Positions 5,605 through 6,954 of a stretch of DNA of 6,954 nt are shown here, one piece after another. Below the pieces are notes generated by a model. The model worked only from the letters and a program-made list of their open reading frames with translations. It did not search any database and had not been told where the DNA came from. Source of the DNA: Anaerolineaceae bacterium (GTDB taxonomy: Bacteria > Chloroflexota > Anaerolineae > Anaerolineales > Anaerolineaceae). The position numbers were made by a program, and so were the translations under genes. Location of the stretch: assembly GCA_028714615.1 (NCBI GenBank), contig JAQTMA010000218.1, positions 1 through 6,954 on the forward strand, written 5' to 3'. Every line of letters begins with the position of its first letter. Position 1 is the first letter of the stretch.

Positions 5605-5643
5605 ATTATATCTCGAAATATCGGATTTTCATTCCGATATTTC
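5605..5643 (-). promoter_or_regulatory. Leaderless promoter and inverted-repeat operator of the ATPase gene
   Basis: On the minus strand a perfect TATAAT (5610-5605) is followed by CACCTT and then ATG 5598. Transcription starting the usual ~6-7 bases after the -10 would begin at or next to the start codon. Just upstream is a perfect 11-bp inverted repeat, GAAATATCGGA (5615-5625 on plus) and TCCGATATTTC (5633-5643), separated by 7 bases. It covers the spacer and -35 area, where no good -35 hexamer is visible. This is the classic position for a repressor or activator site. The arms are not followed by a T tract, so a terminator is unlikely. Confidence 0.6.
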
Positions 5644-5707
5644 TAGGTTGCCCCAGGTAAAGAGCATCCAACTCAACCTAAACAATGGAGCTTATTCCTA
5701 AAGAAAG

Positions 5708-5737
5708 CACTCTTTATGAAATTTCATAAAGAGTGCA
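5708..5737 (-). terminator. Perfect 30-bp palindrome, probable terminator of the BNR gene
   Basis: The arm GCACTCTTTATGAAA (5708-5722) is followed at once by its exact reverse complement (5723-5737). As RNA it would fold to a ~13-bp stem with a 4-base loop. On the minus strand it is followed by TTTCTTT (5707-5701), so it could end leftward transcripts from the BNR gene before the ATPase promoter. The full symmetry without a spacer also fits a dimeric protein binding site, so the function is not settled. Confidence 0.5.
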
Positions 5738-5837
5738 GCATCATTATGTATGGTAACGGAGGGTGAAACTAGGCCCATATTTATAGGGCAAAACCTACTG
5801 TATCCTGTTTTTTTCTCAATTTGGCAATCCCGAGTCC

Positions 5838-5890
5838 CGCCGGCCGAAACTTATATCCGTACATCCGACTCGGTCCGCGCTGGATGGCTG
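5838..5890 (-). repeat. Repeated 3' element, copy 2
   Basis: Second copy of the element at 3774-3826, in the same orientation; the identical core is 5848-5876. It begins ~45-60 bases after the stop of the BNR gene and is followed in the direction of transcription by the palindrome at 5708-5737. The rest of the 5599-5934 gap holds the ATPase promoter region, this element, and AT-rich sequence with a minor 4-bp inverted repeat (GCCC 5773-5776 with GGGC 5786-5789). I see no gene in it. Confidence 0.75.
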
Positions 5891-5934
5891 AGGGTGGTTG
5901 TTTGAACAAACAAGCGGTGGCGCGAATAACCGCC

Positions 5935-6954
5935 TTACCGCCTCACCGCGGGTAAGAATATCGCGTATTGAAGGTCGGATGGAGCGGTTGTGTAGATGCC
6001 TTTACGAGTCATACCCGCATACAAAACGGAAGGCTTTCCGGCAGCTCCAGGCCCCAGCTCGAAACCGCTGGCGCCCATCCAGGGCAAACCGCTATTGTAA
6101 TCCACCCAGGTTTTGCCGTTATCGCTGCTCTTCATCACGCCATCGTGCCTGACCCCACGAGAAATAGCAGACAGATAAGCTAGATTAGGATCGCGCGGAT
6201 CGAAGATCACCCGACTCACCCCTACGTTTGCGTATACCAGGGTCAAGGTTTTACCGCCGTCGTCGCTGCGAACCAGGCACGCGTTGTCGTCTCCGACCAG
6301 AATCACATCGGTGTTGGCGGGGTCGATCGCGATGGTGTCGACATAGCCCATGCTTCTGCATGGATTTACCCCGAAATTAAAACTGGTCAGATACTCCCAA
6401 TTTTCACCGCCGTCGATGGTTTTATAAGGTGTAACTATGGCTGCGTACATCAGATTGATATCAGTGGATACGCCGGCGATCACATGGGTGGTATTTTGAT
6501 AGCTGCCTATCATTTGAACCCAATCATCCCCCTGGTTACCGCTCTTATACATGCCGTTGTTGTAAAGCCCGATGTAAACGAAGCTGGAGTTGATGTACAT
6601 CGAATAAATAGAATTTGCGTCGCTCCCGATAGGAGTCGTCAACTTCGTCCAGGCCGGGTTCCCCGATGGGGTGCGGAAGAAACCCATGGTCGCATAATTA
6701 CTATCCCGGGCATATAGAACGCCCCCATCCGGTGTAATTGCCATCATGTTGATGCTCGCATGGGCCGCCAGGCCGGTGTTGAACGGCGACCAGGTCTTTC
6801 CGCCATCTGTCGTACGATATACGCCGCCGTATTCCCCGTAGTCAGCCGATGTGCCGAGGTAAACGATTTTGGGATTGCTCGGATCCGCCAGGATCACGTT
6901 GATGTTCAGTTGGGTGAGCGGCGGCAGCCCCGTCCCATTCATGGGCCGCCAGGC
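5935..6954 (-). CDS. Secreted BNR/Asp-box beta-propeller-like protein, C-terminal part
   Basis: At least 339 codons of a larger protein whose start lies beyond the right edge; the frame is open to 6954 and reads AWRP before the methionine at 6942, which is internal. Numbering from that methionine, Asp-box motifs (S/T-x-D-x-G-x-T-W type) occur at TTDGGKTW (44-51), SGNQGDDW (134-141), TIDGGENW (175-182), SDDGGKTL (226-233) and SSDNGKTW (272-279). Between them are 'ILADPSNPKIVYLGTS' and 'IAIDPANTDVILVG' strands, typical of BNR/sortilin-like and YVTN-type propeller blades. Such proteins are usually extracellular and bind or hydrolyse glycans, or serve as scaffolds. No glycosidase catalytic set is visible here, so enzyme activity is not claimed. 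The C terminus, YAIFLPAVRR, resembles the tail of the secreted protein at 965-2500. Stop TAA is at 5937-5935. Confidence 0.88.
   Translation of the reverse strand, partial: AWRPMNGTGLPPLTQLNINVILADPSNPKIVYLGTSADYGEYGGVYRTTDGGKTWSPFNTGLAAHASINMMAITPDGGVLYARDSNYATMGFFRTPSGNPAWTKLTTPIGSDANSIYSMYINSSFVYIGLYNNGMYKSGNQGDDWVQMIGSYQNTTHVIAGVSTDINLMYAAIVTPYKTIDGGENWEYLTSFNFGVNPCRSMGYVDTIAIDPANTDVILVGDDNACLVRSDDGGKTLTLVYANVGVSRVIFDPRDPNLAYLSAISRGVRHDGVMKSSDNGKTWVDYNSGLPWMGASGFELGPGAAGKPSVLYAGMTRKGIYTTAPSDLQYAIFLPAVRR

Noticed and set aside
3774..5890. CRISPR interpretation of the repeated 29-bp core
   Set aside because: Only two copies 2 kb apart with genes between them; there is no spacer-repeat periodicity and no cas gene.
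5898..6717. Plus-strand ORFs opposite the BNR protein gene
   Set aside because: The minus frame holds five Asp-box motifs and is open throughout, so the plus ORFs are shadows.

Overview
The window most resembles accessory DNA from a Chloroflexota (Anaerolineae-like) bacterium. This is inference. It rests on two secreted proteins ending in a short 'aromatic/Ile-x-LP-hydrophobic-basic' tail (YLPFTTK and IFLPAVRR), of a kind I associate with exported proteins of that phylum, and on the mix of a DUF4143 ATPase, DUF6398, YefM/YoeB and BNR-repeat genes. No rRNA, tRNA, CRISPR array or transposase is visible.

Layout. Bases 1-409 (+) hold the 3' end of a YefM-type antitoxin gene overlapping a complete YoeB-type toxin gene. 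Bases 410-964 lack a convincing large gene. They contain a small minus-strand ORF with a strong ribosome binding site (378-587), a minus-strand remnant of a DUF4143-type AAA ATPase (597-761), a terminator-like hairpin facing left (817-845) and a promoter candidate for the next gene. Bases 965-2500 (+) encode a secreted protein of three ~154-residue repeats that I cannot assign to a family. Bases 2540-3022 (-) encode a DUF1801 (YdhG-like) protein, divergent from a MarR-family regulator at 3182-3664 (+), with facing promoter candidates and a small inverted repeat between them.

The right half is read on the minus strand: a BNR/Asp-box beta-propeller-like secreted protein running off the right edge (5935-6954), a complete AAA/DUF4143 ATPase (4459-5598) and a DUF6398 protein (3845-4372). 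The ATPase has a perfect TATAAT six bases before its ATG and an 11-bp inverted repeat just upstream, so it looks leaderless and operator-controlled. A near-identical ~45-bp element (29 bp exact) lies 30-60 bp downstream of the stop codons of both the DUF6398 and BNR genes, each time followed by a hairpin with a T-rich 3' side. These copies also form direct repeats bracketing the ATPase-DUF6398 segment.

Working together: YefM/YoeB is a standard toxin-antitoxin pair. MarR may control itself and the DUF1801 gene. The ATPase and DUF6398 genes may be co-transcribed, but nothing proves a shared function. I see no large new defence or biosynthetic system. The points most worth following up are the repeated 3' element, the leaderless ATPase promoter with its inverted repeat, the unassigned three-repeat secreted protein and the shared C-terminal tail.
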